From contig UQRY01000003.1 of NCBI GenBank assembly GCA_900543675.1, positions 1 through 64,000 of the forward strand: a stretch of 64,000 nt of DNA. Direction: 5' to 3'. The position numbers and the translations under genes were made by a program. The notes beneath the pieces were generated by a model. That model was not told the origin of the DNA. It worked only from the letters and a program-made list of their open reading frames with translations, and made no database searches. Shown here one piece after another: positions 55,301 to 64,000 of the stretch (position 1 is the stretch's first letter; each line of letters begins with the position of its first letter). This DNA comes from an uncultured Mycoplasmatota bacterium (GTDB lineage Bacteria; Bacillota_I; Bacilli_A; RF39; UBA660).

Positions 55301-55927
55301 AAGACGATTCTATATGATGGTAGAACCGGTGATCCATTCGATAATCGTATCGCAGTTGGTGTTATGTACATGATTAAACTTCACCACATGGTTGATGATA
55401 AATTACATGCCCGTTCAACAGGTCCTTACTCATTAGTTACTCAACAACCTTTAGGTGGTAAGGCACAATTTGGTGGACAACGTTTCGGTGAAATGGAAGT
55501 ATGGGCACTAGAAGCTTATGGTGCAGCTTATACTTTACAAGAAGTAATCACTTATAAATCAGATGATGTTCTTGGTCGTGTTAAAGTTTATGAATCGATT
55601 GTCAAAGGAGAAGAGATCAATCAAGCAGGAGTTCCAGAAAGCTTTAGAGTATTGATGAAGGAATTCCAAGCATTAGGTCTTGATATCAGTATTATCGATG
55701 ATGAAGGTAAGACATTAAGCTTGAAAGAAATAGAAGAAGATGAAGCTAAAGAAGATATGATTCAACAAGATAGTCCAGTAGTTTCATTAGATAATTTATC
55801 AGATTCAGGAGACTCTAGTGAGACTGAAGATGATGAATATAATGAAGAAGATGACGAATTCGAAGATGATTTAGATTTGGAATTTGATCCAGATTTTGAA
55901 GATGATTTGATGGAAGGGGATGAATAA
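52313..55927 (+). CDS. rpoB: DNA-directed RNA polymerase subunit beta
   Basis: About 1204 residues. Canonical blocks are present: the rifampicin region ([24 protein letters not shown]), [11 protein letters not shown], and C-terminal [26 protein letters not shown] chose GTG 52313 after GGGGTGA, giving MAYKVIKCG. The C-terminal 60 residues are extraordinarily acidic (runs of Asp/Glu, e.g. [16 protein letters not shown]). rpoC follows 2 bp later. Confidence 0.97.
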   Translation: MAYKVIKCGDHRERRSFSRIKNTYELKDLLEIQTKSYEWFTNTGIKEVFEDLFPVENFAGTLSLEFGDYHFDSPRYSIKECKDRETTYAAPLKVDVRLFNRETGEVKEQEIFLGDMPIMTDSGTFVINGAERVIVSQLVRSPSVYFNREIDKNGRELITSQIIPTRGTWLEFETDARDVLYVRIDRTRKVTLTTLLRAFGLSSDDDIRKMFGKNEYIENTIVKDSTKNTDEALIEIYEKLRPGEPATLDSSKNQIITRFFDEFRYDLARVGRYKFNRKLNVLDRVLNQTLAEDIKVNGEVVVPKDTLVTKEVLEQLRPIFKDGYGVREAMINEELDTYNKIQEIKIYNPNKKSEKLTLIGNDQTVDIKRLTIPDVYAAVSYYLCLLNGFGNFDEIDHLGNRRIRQVGELLQNQFRIGVSRMERVIRERMTTQEMEEVTPKTLINIRPVTAAMKEFFGSSQLSQFMDQINPISELTNKRRLSALGPGGLSRDRAGMEVRDVNPSHYGRICPIESPEGQNIGLITSLASYAKVDEYGFIMTPYRKVDHCKITDQVDYLTADEENDVIISQATVATDDNNMMTDEKVAARFRGDNILVKPDQVDYIDVSPQQVVAVTTSCIPFLEHDDATRALMGANMQRQSVPLLKAEAPFVGTGVEYIAARDSGAAILAKADGIVEYVDAKRIVIKNKTGKDTYYLANFEESNQDSCYHHRPIVRVGDEVKRGHVIADGPSMDQGELALGKNVVVAFMTFNGYNYEDAVILNEKLVKDDVYTSIHIEDYQMQCRETKLGPEEITRDIPNVSDEARKNLDENGIVIVGTEVKEGDILVGKVTPKGMAELTSEEKLLHAIFGEKTREVRDTSLRVPHGGEGIVHDVKIYSRKDNDELPAGVSKVIRVYIAQKRKIQIGDKMAGRHGNKGVISLILPEEDMPYLPDGTPVDIMLNPQGVPSRMNLGQILELHLGMAAKKLGIHVATPVFDGAKNQDILDMMKEAGMSEDGKTILYDGRTGDPFDNRIAVGVMYMIKLHHMVDDKLHARSTGPYSLVTQQPLGGKAQFGGQRFGEMEVWALEAYGAAYTLQEVITYKSDDVLGRVKVYESIVKGEEINQAGVPESFRVLMKEFQALGLDISIIDDEGKTLSLKEIEEDEAKEDMIQQDSPVVSLDNLSDSGDSSETEDDEYNEEDDEFEDDLDLEFDPDFEDDLMEGDE

Positions 55928-55929
55928 TT

Positions 55930-58900
55930 ATGATAGCAGTAGATAGGTTTGAAGCTTTAAAAATTGGTATCGCATCTCCTGAAAAGATTCGTGAATGGAG
56001 TTATGGAGAAGTTAAGAAACCAGAAACGATCAATTATCGTACACTTCGTCCAGAACGTGATGGATTATTCTGTGAGAAGATTTTCGGGCCTACTAAAGAT
56101 TTTGAATGTGCTTGCGGTAAATACAAACGTGTTCGTTATAAGAATATTGTCTGTGACCGTTGTGGAGTTGAAGTAACTCGTAGTAAGGTAAGACGTGAGA
56201 GAATGGGTCACATTGAGCTTGCGTCTCCTGTTTCTCACATTTGGTTCTTTAAAGGAGTTCCTTCTCGTATGGGTCTTGTCTTGGATATGAGCCCAAGAGA
56301 TTTGGAAGAAGTATTGTATTTCGTTAGTTATGTCGTTATTGATAAAGGAAATACACCACTTGAAAATAAGCAAACGCTTTCTGAAAAAGAATACCGTGCT
56401 TATTATGAAAAATATGGAAATACTTTCCAAGTTGGTATGGGAGCAGAAGCGATTAAAGAGCTTTTAAAGAAAGTTGACTTGGAAAAAGAAATTAAACAGA
56501 TTTCTAAAGAGTTAGAAGATGCTCAAGGACAAAAGAGAACTCGTTTGATTAAACGAATCGATGTCTTAGATGCTTTCTATAAATCAGGAAATAAACCTGA
56601 ATGGATGATTATGGATTGTATTCCTGTTATCCCACCAGAGTTAAGACCAATGATTCAGTTAGATGGTGGTCGTTTTGCGACTAGTGATTTAAATGATTTG
56701 TATCGTCGTGTAATTAACCGTAATAATCGTTTAAAGAAGTTAATTGATTTAGGTGCTCCTGGTATCATTATTCAAAATGAAAAACGTATGTTACAAGAAG
56801 CAGTAGATGCCTTATTTGATAATGGTCGTCGTGGTAGAAGTGTAACTGGCGCAGGAAATAGACCTTTAAAATCTATTTCTAGTATGTTAAAAGGTAAACA
56901 AGGACGTTTCCGTCAAAACTTATTAGGTAAGCGTGTCGATTATTCTGGACGTAGTGTAATCGTTGTTGGACCTAGTCTTAAGATGTATCAATGTGGTATT
57001 CCTAAAGAAATGGCTTTGGAATTATTTAAACCTCATGTTATTCATGGCTTAGTTCAAAAAGATATTGCCCATAATATTAAAGCGGCAAAGAGATTGATCG
57101 AAAATCAAGATCCTGTTGTTTGGGATGTTGTTGAAGAAGTAATCAAAGAACATCCAGTTCTTTTGAACCGTGCTCCTACCCTACATAGATTAGGTATTCA
57201 AGCATTTGAACCAATCTTAATTGGTGGTAAAGCTATTCGTTTACATCCACTTGTTTGTACTGCATTTAATGCCGATTTCGATGGTGACCAAATGGCTGTA
57301 CACGTACCTTTATCAGAAGAAGCTCAAGCTGAAGCTAGACTTTTGATGTTAGGTGCTAATAATATCCTACATCCAAAATCAGGTGATCCGATTGTTACGC
57401 CATCTCAAGATATGGTTCTTGGTAACTACTATATTACGATGGAAAAAGCAGGACTTCCTGGTGAAGGTAGATTATTTAAAAATACCAATGAAGCTCTAAT
57501 GGCTTACGAAAGACGTGAACTTACGCTTCATACTCGTATCGCTATTCCTGTTGATTCCTTTAAATATAAAATATTTACGGAAGAACAACATGGTAAGTTC
57601 TTAGTTACTACAGTAGGTAAGATTAAATTTAACGAAATATTACCAGATTCTTTCCCTTATATTAACGAACCAACAGATGAAAATATTCAACAGATTACCC
57701 CAAATAAATACTTTATCGAAAAGGGAAGCAATATTCCAGAAGTGATCGCATCAATGCCATTAGTTAAACCTTTTGCGAAGGGTGTTTTGGAAAAAGTAAT
57801 CGCTCAAATCTTTAAACGTTATAAGACGACAGAAACATCAATTATGTTGGATAAACTTAAAGATTTAGGATTCCATTATTCAACAATAGCTGGTATTACT
57901 GTTTCTATGAGTGATGTTGTAAGCAGTGAAAAGAAACCAGAAATTGTTGCGGAAGCGAATAAGATCGTTGATAAGATTAACAAACAATACAAACGTGGTT
58001 TGATTACTGATCAAGAACGTTATGAAAAAGTAGTAGAAACTTGGAATCATGCTAAGGATTTAGTTCAAGAAGAACTACAAGAAAAATCTAATGCTGATAT
58101 GGATAACCCAATCTTCATGATGATGCACTCTAAAGCACGTGGTAATATTTCTAACTTTACTCAGGTAGCTGGTATGCGTGGACTTATGGCTAAACCTAAT
58201 GGTGAAAGTGTAGAAATTCCAGTACTTTCATCCTTCAAAGAAGGACTTTCTGTATCAGAATTCTTCTTAAGTACTCATGGTGCTCGTAAAGGTAGTGCCG
58301 ATACAGCACTTAAGACAGCTGACTCTGGATACTTGACTCGTCGTTTAGTTGATGTTAGCCATGATGTTATCGTTAAAGAAGAAGATTGTGGTACTGACCA
58401 AGGTGTTGTTGTACGTGCCTTTATTAACGATAAGACAGGGGCTGTTATTGAAAGCTTATATGACCGTATTGTAGGTCGTTATACAAATAAGAAGGTTCTA
58501 CATCCAGAGACTAAAGAGATGATTTGTGATAAGTTAACTTTCATTACTGAACAAATCGCTGATAAGATTATCGCTGCTGGTGTAGAAGAAGTAGAAATTC
58601 GTACACTTCTTACTTGTGGTTGTCCAAATGGTGTTTGTCAAAAATGTTATGGACGTAACTTAGCTACTGGAAACATCGTTGAAGTAGGAGAGGCAATTGG
58701 TGTTATGGCTGCTCAATCTATCGGTGAGCCTGGTACCCAATTAACCATGAGAACTTTCCATACTGGTGGTGTTGCTGGTGGAGAAGATATTACTCAAGGT
58801 CTTCCTCGTGTACAAGAATTATTTGAAGCACGTAATCCAAAAGGTAAAGCAACAATCGCTGAGATTGATGGTACTATTACGAAGATCGAAGAAGATCATG

Positions 58901-59559
58901 GTAAATTTAGAATCTTTATTAAGAATGATGTGGAAACGAAAGAACACGTTACTAATTACGGGGCAAAACTTCGTGTAGAAAAAGGTGCTAAAGTTGTAGC
59001 GGGAGAAAAACTTACTGAAGGTGCAATTAGTCCAAAAGAATTACTTGCGGTTACTGACCCACTTACTACTCAAGAATATATCTTGAAAGAAGTACAAAAT
59101 ACTTATCGTAGTCAAGGTGTAGATATTTCTGATAAGCACATTGAGGTTATTGCTAGTCGTATGATTAATAAGATGAGAATCGTTGAAGGTGGAGGTACTA
59201 ATCTATTACCAGGTTCTTTAGTTAGTATGCATGAGTTCACTGATTTGAACAAAGATGCGATTATTAACGGAAAGAAACCTGCTTCAGGTAGACCAGTCCT
59301 TCTTGGTATTACAAAAGCCTCTTTGGAGACAGATTCCTTCTTATCTGCTGCTTCATTCCAAGAAACAACAAGAATTTTAACAGATGCTGCTATTCGTGGT
59401 AAAGTTGATCATTTGACCGGTATGAAAGAAAATGTTATTATCGGTAAATTGATTCCAGCTGGAACTGGAGCTAAGAAATATAGAAATGTGGATTTCGATT
59501 TAGAAAGTCAGTTTATTGATGAAGAACCACTTGAAACATTAGAAGAAGAGTTTATGTAA
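55930..59559 (+). CDS. rpoC: DNA-directed RNA polymerase subunit beta prime
   Basis: 1209 residues. N-terminal zinc finger (CACG and CDRCG, about 60-80), active site [12 protein letters not shown] (about 448-459), trigger-loop region [11 protein letters not shown], and the second zinc site ([11 protein letters not shown], about 895-906). Length fits Bacilli. ATG start 2 bp after rpoB. Confidence 0.98.
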   Translation: MIAVDRFEALKIGIASPEKIREWSYGEVKKPETINYRTLRPERDGLFCEKIFGPTKDFECACGKYKRVRYKNIVCDRCGVEVTRSKVRRERMGHIELASPVSHIWFFKGVPSRMGLVLDMSPRDLEEVLYFVSYVVIDKGNTPLENKQTLSEKEYRAYYEKYGNTFQVGMGAEAIKELLKKVDLEKEIKQISKELEDAQGQKRTRLIKRIDVLDAFYKSGNKPEWMIMDCIPVIPPELRPMIQLDGGRFATSDLNDLYRRVINRNNRLKKLIDLGAPGIIIQNEKRMLQEAVDALFDNGRRGRSVTGAGNRPLKSISSMLKGKQGRFRQNLLGKRVDYSGRSVIVVGPSLKMYQCGIPKEMALELFKPHVIHGLVQKDIAHNIKAAKRLIENQDPVVWDVVEEVIKEHPVLLNRAPTLHRLGIQAFEPILIGGKAIRLHPLVCTAFNADFDGDQMAVHVPLSEEAQAEARLLMLGANNILHPKSGDPIVTPSQDMVLGNYYITMEKAGLPGEGRLFKNTNEALMAYERRELTLHTRIAIPVDSFKYKIFTEEQHGKFLVTTVGKIKFNEILPDSFPYINEPTDENIQQITPNKYFIEKGSNIPEVIASMPLVKPFAKGVLEKVIAQIFKRYKTTETSIMLDKLKDLGFHYSTIAGITVSMSDVVSSEKKPEIVAEANKIVDKINKQYKRGLITDQERYEKVVETWNHAKDLVQEELQEKSNADMDNPIFMMMHSKARGNISNFTQVAGMRGLMAKPNGESVEIPVLSSFKEGLSVSEFFLSTHGARKGSADTALKTADSGYLTRRLVDVSHDVIVKEEDCGTDQGVVVRAFINDKTGAVIESLYDRIVGRYTNKKVLHPETKEMICDKLTFITEQIADKIIAAGVEEVEIRTLLTCGCPNGVCQKCYGRNLATGNIVEVGEAIGVMAAQSIGEPGTQLTMRTFHTGGVAGGEDITQGLPRVQELFEARNPKGKATIAEIDGTITKIEEDHGKFRIFIKNDVETKEHVTNYGAKLRVEKGAKVVAGEKLTEGAISPKELLAVTDPLTTQEYILKEVQNTYRSQGVDISDKHIEVIASRMINKMRIVEGGGTNLLPGSLVSMHEFTDLNKDAIINGKKPASGRPVLLGITKASLETDSFLSAASFQETTRILTDAAIRGKVDHLTGMKENVIIGKLIPAGTGAKKYRNVDFDLESQFIDEEPLETLEEEFM

Positions 59560-59577
59560 TTCTTCTTCTTTTTTTGC
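59542..59577 (+). terminator. Intrinsic terminator of rpoBC
   Basis: GAAGAAGA (59542-59549) pairs with TCTTCTTC (59561-59568), then T7. Confidence 0.8.
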
Positions 59578-59745
59578 TTTTAAAATTAGTAACCATTTAA
59601 CAAAAATTAGACTTTTTCTATTAAAAAAGTAAAAATGAAAGATTTATATCATGTTTGTTTTTTTACTGATTATGTTGATTAATAAAAGAAAATGTGTTTT
59701 TCTTTTTTCTTTTTTCTATTATAATAGTATTAGTGGTGATGTGGT

Positions 59746-60234
59746 ATGTTAAGAAAATTAGATAACCGTGGTTGGGGATTTAGTACTTTTATCGCTTTTA
59801 TTGGTGTGTTTATTTTAGCCATTATTTTAATTGCTATTGGGGCAGTTAAAATGGGAATTGGTAGTAAAGATTCTCTTCCTTTAGATGTCCCTGTTACTAC
59901 CCCCAGTCCAACACCTAGTAGCCCTCCTGCTAGTTCTGAAGATAATTATCAAGAACAACTTTCGGAATATAGTGATCAGATAAAGGAAGTAGCTGCTATG
60001 GTAGTGGAAGATTATGAAAATAATTGGGATGGACAACAACTTGTTTATACTGTTTCTGATTTTATTCAAGCTAATTATTTAAATAAGTTAGAAATTGACG
60101 GAAATATATGTAGTGGTTATGTTATAGTTTCTCGAGTAGATTCTAAGTTAAATTATCAAGTTTATCTTCGTTGTGGTTCTTTATATACAACAGATGGTTA
60201 TCAAGCAGATTTTGATAAGGAAATTGGGGAGTAA
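59746..60234 (+). CDS. Pilin-like anchored surface protein
   Basis: 162 residues. A short basic tail, then GWGFSTFIAFIGVFILAIILIAIG, a hydrophobic helix opening with Gly-Phe as in type IV prepilins but without Glu5. A Pro/Thr/Ser linker (about 46-60) leads to a domain ending CSGYVIVSR-YQVYLRCGSLYTTDGY. A similar Cys-x-Cys pattern ends the pilin module of the 61816 gene. Possibly a minor pseudopilin; otherwise a simple anchored protein. ATG follows weak GGTGATGTGG. Confidence 0.6.
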   Translation: MLRKLDNRGWGFSTFIAFIGVFILAIILIAIGAVKMGIGSKDSLPLDVPVTTPSPTPSSPPASSEDNYQEQLSEYSDQIKEVAAMVVEDYENNWDGQQLVYTVSDFIQANYLNKLEIDGNICSGYVIVSRVDSKLNYQVYLRCGSLYTTDGYQADFDKEIGE

Positions 60235-60313
60235 GTCTTTACCGAAATTATTATATGTGATTGAATAGTTGCTCATTTAAAGGTTTAAATTGTTTGTAGG
60301 AGAACGCATTTAT

Positions 60314-61387
60314 ATGAAAAGAAATTGGATAGTTATTATTTTGTCTTTCTTATTATTGGTTCCAAGTTATGGATATGCTTTAAGTGTTGATCATGTTTCT
60401 TTAAGTAATCCGGGTGAAGTAAAACCAGCTGATGAATTTGAAGTAACCCTTAATGTTTCTTTTTCTGATGCAGAAAGTGGATTTGTAGGTATGAATTATC
60501 AATTACATTATGATACCAATTTATTAACATTTGCAGGTGTTACGGTGAATAGCGATAAAGAATGGGAAATTGAAGAAGAAGTAAAAGATGGTGTTACTTC
60601 TATTGAAACAGCGATGACGTTTGATGATTCTTTTTTTAGAAATGGTTATACTAATGCCGAAGCTGTTGATTCTTCTTATTCAGCTACTTTGCGATTTTAT
60701 GTTAAAAATGTAGCTAGTCAAAATGCCACAGTTCGTGTGAGTAATGTTGATGCAATCGAAAATTATGTGTTAACATATGATGACAAAAAAGGAGTTATTT
60801 ATTATGAATTATCTGATCCTATAGCTTCATCCTTAGAAGCAACTCAGACTTTTTCTATTGGGGCAATTTTCTCTTCTACTGAGGAAAAAAATAATGGCAA
60901 TTCTTCAACCGGTCAAAATAATCAGGATACGCCATCGACCTTTTCTGAAAATAACACTTCTCAGACTAAATCTAATAATAACTATTTACGCTCTTTAGAG
61001 ATTGAAGGATATACTATCGATTTTAATCGTGATATTACTGAATATGAACTTATTGTTCCTAAAGATACCAACCAGTTAAAGATAAATGTGACTTTAGAAA
61101 GTGATAAGGCCACTTATGACATATTAGGATCAGATGATTTAAAAGGAAATAACTATGTTGTTGGTATCCCCGTTAAAGCTGAAAATGGAAATGTAAAAAC
61201 TTATCTTATTCGAATTAAAACGGATGAAGAGGTAAAAGAAAGTGCGGAGGTTCTACCAGAAGAAGATAAAGAATTAGATAAGAAGTATCTATATATTGGT
61301 GGCGGTATATTAGTTCTTCTTTTACTAGGTGGTTTTATCTCTTATCTTAAAAATCGAAAAATAGATAAAGCTTTGGGTGACTTATAA
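60314..61387 (+). CDS. Exported cohesin/cadherin-like surface protein
   Basis: 357 residues. Signal peptide (1-23), then a cohesin-like beta-sandwich (24-170; VSLSNPGEVKPADEFEVTLNVS, MNYQLHYDTNLLTFAGV), an Asn/Ser/Thr-rich linker, a cadherin-like beta-sandwich (LRSLEIEGYTIDFNRDITEY), and a C-terminal membrane helix with a short basic tail. ATG 60314 follows TAGGAG. Probably a cell-surface scaffold or adhesin; partner unknown. Confidence 0.75.
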   Translation: MKRNWIVIILSFLLLVPSYGYALSVDHVSLSNPGEVKPADEFEVTLNVSFSDAESGFVGMNYQLHYDTNLLTFAGVTVNSDKEWEIEEEVKDGVTSIETAMTFDDSFFRNGYTNAEAVDSSYSATLRFYVKNVASQNATVRVSNVDAIENYVLTYDDKKGVIYYELSDPIASSLEATQTFSIGAIFSSTEEKNNGNSSTGQNNQDTPSTFSENNTSQTKSNNNYLRSLEIEGYTIDFNRDITEYELIVPKDTNQLKINVTLESDKATYDILGSDDLKGNNYVVGIPVKAENGNVKTYLIRIKTDEEVKESAEVLPEEDKELDKKYLYIGGGILVLLLLGGFISYLKNRKIDKALGDL

Positions 61388-61397
61388 AGACATTGAG

Positions 61398-61432
61398 ATA
61401 ATTAGTACTAAATCGTACTAATTATTTTTTTG
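61398..61432 (+). terminator. Intrinsic terminator
   Basis: AATTAGTAC (61400-61408) pairs with GTACTAATT (61415-61423), then a T-run. Confidence 0.85.
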
Positions 61433-61735
61433 TATATTAAAAATTTGTTTAGTATGGGTAAAACTTGGAAGATAGAAAAATTTTTGTTCTGCTTAATTTA
61501 CATACAAAAGTTTGATTAGTCATTAACAATAAGAGGGATTGCTATTACTAAGATGGTTAAAAGTTATCTGTTTATTCTTTATTCAAAAGATAGATAAATC
61601 TTCATGATTCAAAAAAGTATGGTAGCGATTTATCATGGGTAAGCCTGTCTAAAATAAACATTACTCTATTTGTGAAGTAGAAAGTTTAAAAGGTGACGAC
61701 TAGACAGCAAATTTTATTTTTCATTTTATTCTTAC
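61433..61735. other. Intergenic region with no gene seen
   Basis: About 300 bp of AT-rich DNA between the terminator and the next promoter. I see no ORF with a ribosome-binding site, no tRNA and no clear operator. TCTA/TAGA pairs near 61652 and 61700 could form a weak long-range stem. Confidence 0.5.
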
Positions 61736-61764
61736 TTGTATACGTAATTGGAATATTGTATAAT
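61736..61764 (+). promoter_or_regulatory. Promoter of the giant prepilin-like gene
   Basis: -35 TTGTAT (61736-61741), 17-bp spacer, perfect -10 TATAAT (61759-61764). Confidence 0.75.
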
Positions 61765-61815
61765 GAAGTAGAGCAGAGTAGTTATCATATGTAACATGAA
61801 AAATTGGGGTATTGT

Positions 61816-64000
61816 ATGAAAAGAATAAGGAAAAATAATGGCGGGTTTACTTTAGTTGAATTACTTGCGACAATAACGATTTTGGGTATTTTATTAGGAA
61901 TTGCTATTCCTTCTGTTATAGGGTATATGAATAGGGGAAAACAGACATATTATCATTCTTTAGAGGATAGTGTGTTAAATTCGGCAAGAGATTATCTGAT
62001 CGATTATCGGAGTTTATATCCTAGGGAAATAGGAAGTATGACAACAGTCAGTGGTACGGAATTAATTATGAATAAATATATTAGTGACATTGACGATGAA
62101 GATGGTAATCAGTGTGAAGCAACAGTAGTTGTTGAAAAAGCAGATAAAGATGAGTACGATTATCATGTATGTTTAAAATGTGGAGATAATTATTCTTCTA
62201 GTGATGAGTCTTGTGGTATGATTACCGATTCTGGAACAGCGAGAAATTATGTGATTGAAGTAGACTCTTTTCCAACAGAGATACTTCAGGGTGATGATTT
62301 AACCTTACCTAAAGCTAGAGTGTATGCGATTGAGGATGGAGTTAAAACCTTAATTACTGATCAGCTTGAAGCAACACCAAGAACTATTGATACTACAGTA
62401 TTAGGTACTACTAATGTTAGATGGGTATATCGTTATAAAACTACTAATCCAGTATCTGTTAGAGTAGTTGATAAAGTTGCACCGGAGCGGCCAACAGTAG
62501 AACTTAGTTATGCAGATGGAACGGAATATGTTGCTGTGAATAATAATGGAAATATCAATGCTACATCGAAAATGCTTATTATGGAAATTACCAGTCGCGA
62601 TTATGCTTGCGTGTTAGGTACAACATGTCGGAGTAGATATCCAGAACTAGAAGGTTCTGGTGTAAAGGAACTTTTGTATCGTGGTGAAACCGATTCTACT
62701 GATCGCGTTATTGCAACGAGTGATGTGACGACGAGATATAATGAAAATGAAACGTTATGGGGAACTGTTAATTTAAAAGCTGTAGATAACAGTAATAATG
62801 TCAGTGAAGAAACAACATTTAAAGTTTATTTAGATAACGTAGTTCCAAGTAAGACAACAGTTAGTTATTTAGGAGGAAGTAATACTCATAGTTGGAAAAA
62901 TAATTATAAATTGAAATTAAGTGCTACAGATAATGTCGATGTAGCTTATTATGAAATTTATATTGATGGTAGTTATTATGGAACAACCGGTGAAGAATGG
63001 ACGCCACCAAATAACTTTAGTAGTTGTAAAGTGACGTTTAGAGCCGTTGATTTAGCAGGAAATAAAGGTGCTTTCTCTGACAGCCATCATATCCATATGG
63101 ATACTGAATCTCCAACGAAGACATCAGTGAATTTAAATGGATACTCTTCTGGTTCTTGGACTAATAAAAATGTTACTCAAACATATAGCGCTACGGATAA
63201 TGTAGGAGTTGCTTATTATGAATATGCTCATAGTACAGGAGCAACTAGTGCGACTAAGATTTCTAATCCGTGGGTAATTAATTGGGATGGTGAATGGACC
63301 TTCTATGTAAGAGCAGTAGATGAAGCGGGAAATCGTGGTGCTTGGTCAAATGCCTATGTTGTTAGAAGAGATACAGTAAGACCTACTTGTAGTGTTGGGG
63401 TAACCAATAATCCTGCTAGATATGCTGACTGGTATATAGCAACTACTAACATTGGAATTACGGCAAGTTCCGATAATTCTAGTGGTGTGAGATCAACTTC
63501 AGTTAATAGACCTACGATAAATCAAACTACTGGGGCTAATGGTGATACTGTTACTGGTACAGTTACTGATAATGCTGGAAATTCCAATACCTGTTCAATA
63601 GTAGTAAAAGTTGACTTAACAACACCAACACCTAGTGCAAAAAGTAATCCGATTTCACTAGGAACTCAAGATTATAACTTTGCAGATAATATTAATCCAA
63701 ACTTTGGTCCAGCTGGTGGAAATATAGTTTGTAATCCGGGATCAAGTTTAAAAACGGGTACCTACAATGTTACATGTACTGCCGTTTCAGTTAATGGTCG
63801 TACTAATTCCATTACCTTCCAAGCTCGTCATAGTTATCCGGCAACGTATGTACCTAGAACTTGTACTGACCGAGTCAATTGTCGTCAAGAAATGGTTTGT
63901 CCATGTGGTCAAGAATGGTGTGGTGATACTGGAGATAACTGCGATGGGGCAGGAACTTGTACACCAAACACTTGGTGTTGTAGTTGTTCTCGTGTAGAAC
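61816..64000 (+). CDS. Giant type IV prepilin-like protein with Ig-like repeats (partial)
   Basis: Open for 728 codons to the window end without a stop, so the C-terminus is missing. It begins MKRIRKNNGGFTLVELLATI, a textbook prepilin peptidase/methylation site (G|FTLVE with Glu5) and N-terminal helix. A pilin head (about 30-135, with Cys pairs) is followed by repeated Ig-like modules with Thr/Asp-rich ATDNVDVAYYEIY, ATDNVGVAYYEYAH and AVDEAGNRGAW signatures. The last visible part (about 690-728) is Cys-rich (CTDRVNC, VCPCGQEWCGD, WCCSC). Ordinary pilins are 120-200 residues, so this is a pilin-anchored adhesin. ATG follows GGGGTATTGT. Confidence 0.9.
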   Translation, partial: MKRIRKNNGGFTLVELLATITILGILLGIAIPSVIGYMNRGKQTYYHSLEDSVLNSARDYLIDYRSLYPREIGSMTTVSGTELIMNKYISDIDDEDGNQCEATVVVEKADKDEYDYHVCLKCGDNYSSSDESCGMITDSGTARNYVIEVDSFPTEILQGDDLTLPKARVYAIEDGVKTLITDQLEATPRTIDTTVLGTTNVRWVYRYKTTNPVSVRVVDKVAPERPTVELSYADGTEYVAVNNNGNINATSKMLIMEITSRDYACVLGTTCRSRYPELEGSGVKELLYRGETDSTDRVIATSDVTTRYNENETLWGTVNLKAVDNSNNVSEETTFKVYLDNVVPSKTTVSYLGGSNTHSWKNNYKLKLSATDNVDVAYYEIYIDGSYYGTTGEEWTPPNNFSSCKVTFRAVDLAGNKGAFSDSHHIHMDTESPTKTSVNLNGYSSGSWTNKNVTQTYSATDNVGVAYYEYAHSTGATSATKISNPWVINWDGEWTFYVRAVDEAGNRGAWSNAYVVRRDTVRPTCSVGVTNNPARYADWYIATTNIGITASSDNSSGVRSTSVNRPTINQTTGANGDTVTGTVTDNAGNSNTCSIVVKVDLTTPTPSAKSNPISLGTQDYNFADNINPNFGPAGGNIVCNPGSSLKTGTYNVTCTAVSVNGRTNSITFQARHSYPATYVPRTCTDRVNCRQEMVCPCGQEWCGDTGDNCDGAGTCTPNTWCCSCSRVE

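Noticed and set aside
63767..63997. Separate small gene near the right end
   Set aside because: It is a shadow frame inside the large open prepilin-like gene that starts at 61816.
1..64000. CRISPR array, tRNA or rRNA genes
   Set aside because: No regularly spaced repeats, no cloverleaf with GTTCRANNC and no rRNA segments were seen on either strand.

Overview
The window is about 64 kb of AT-rich DNA in which every supported gene lies on the + strand. It reads as the origin-proximal arm of a Bacillota (class Bacilli) chromosome. The first 300 bases hold two parS sites, a Noc-binding site and two DnaA boxes. The gene order then follows the Bacillus subtilis origin-side map: tadA-dnaX-ybaB-recR-bofA, holB-ricT-trmN6-rsmI, pth-mfd-spoVT, metG-tatD-yabE-like-rsmA-yabG-veg-spoVG, yabP-yabQ-divIC-tilS-ftsH, dus-lysS, clpC, cysS-mrnC-rlmB-sigH-secE-nusG-rplKAJL-ybxB-rpoBC. 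TGG is used for Trp and TGA ends several genes, so I assume the standard bacterial code. Low GC, lost genes at conserved positions (tmk, yabA, rnmV, spoIIE, rpmG) and many Lys/Glu-rich membrane proteins suggest an uncultured, perhaps gut-dwelling Bacilli lineage. That placement is inference.

Layout: 1-8 kb holds origin-associated sites, a minimal SRP RNA, DNA polymerase III and recombination genes, RNA-modification genes, and a second Noc site before pth. 8-18.6 kb holds mfd, a structured leader RNA with an unknown gene, spoVT, a T-box-controlled dut-metG operon, tatD, a 3D-domain protein, a SipW-type signal peptidase and rsmA. 18.6-21.5 kb is an accessory patch: a group IIC intron set directly behind the rsmA terminator, with a frameshifted reverse transcriptase, followed by decayed sequence. 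21.5-32.4 kb holds sporulation-type genes around a large membrane-anchored subtilisin-like protease, then divIC, tilS and ftsH. 32.4-33.7 kb is a surface-protein gene whose promoter spacer is largely a 10-G tract and whose reading frame carries an in-frame TGA. 33.7-48.8 kb holds a GT-C-like membrane protein, dus, lysS, a transporter, clpC, cysS, YugP, mrnC, rlmB, a SigH-like sigma factor, secE and nusG. 48.8-59.6 kb is the ribosomal protein/RNA polymerase cluster with structured leaders. 59.6-64 kb is an envelope cluster: a pilin-like protein, a cohesin/cadherin-like protein and a very large prepilin-type protein cut by the window end.

The housekeeping genes form short operons with readable sigma-A-type promoters (TTGACA/TTGCAT-like, 16-18 bp spacers) and intrinsic terminators. 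Sporulation-associated genes (bofA, spoVT, yabG, veg, spoVG, yabP, yabQ, sigH-like) are kept, although spoIIE is missing from its usual place. The most interesting items are the poly-G promoter at 32471-32500, the unassigned leader RNA at 11388-11541, the parS/Noc/DnaA/SRP cluster at the left edge, repeated leader elements before rplK and rplA, and the giant prepilin-like protein at the right edge.
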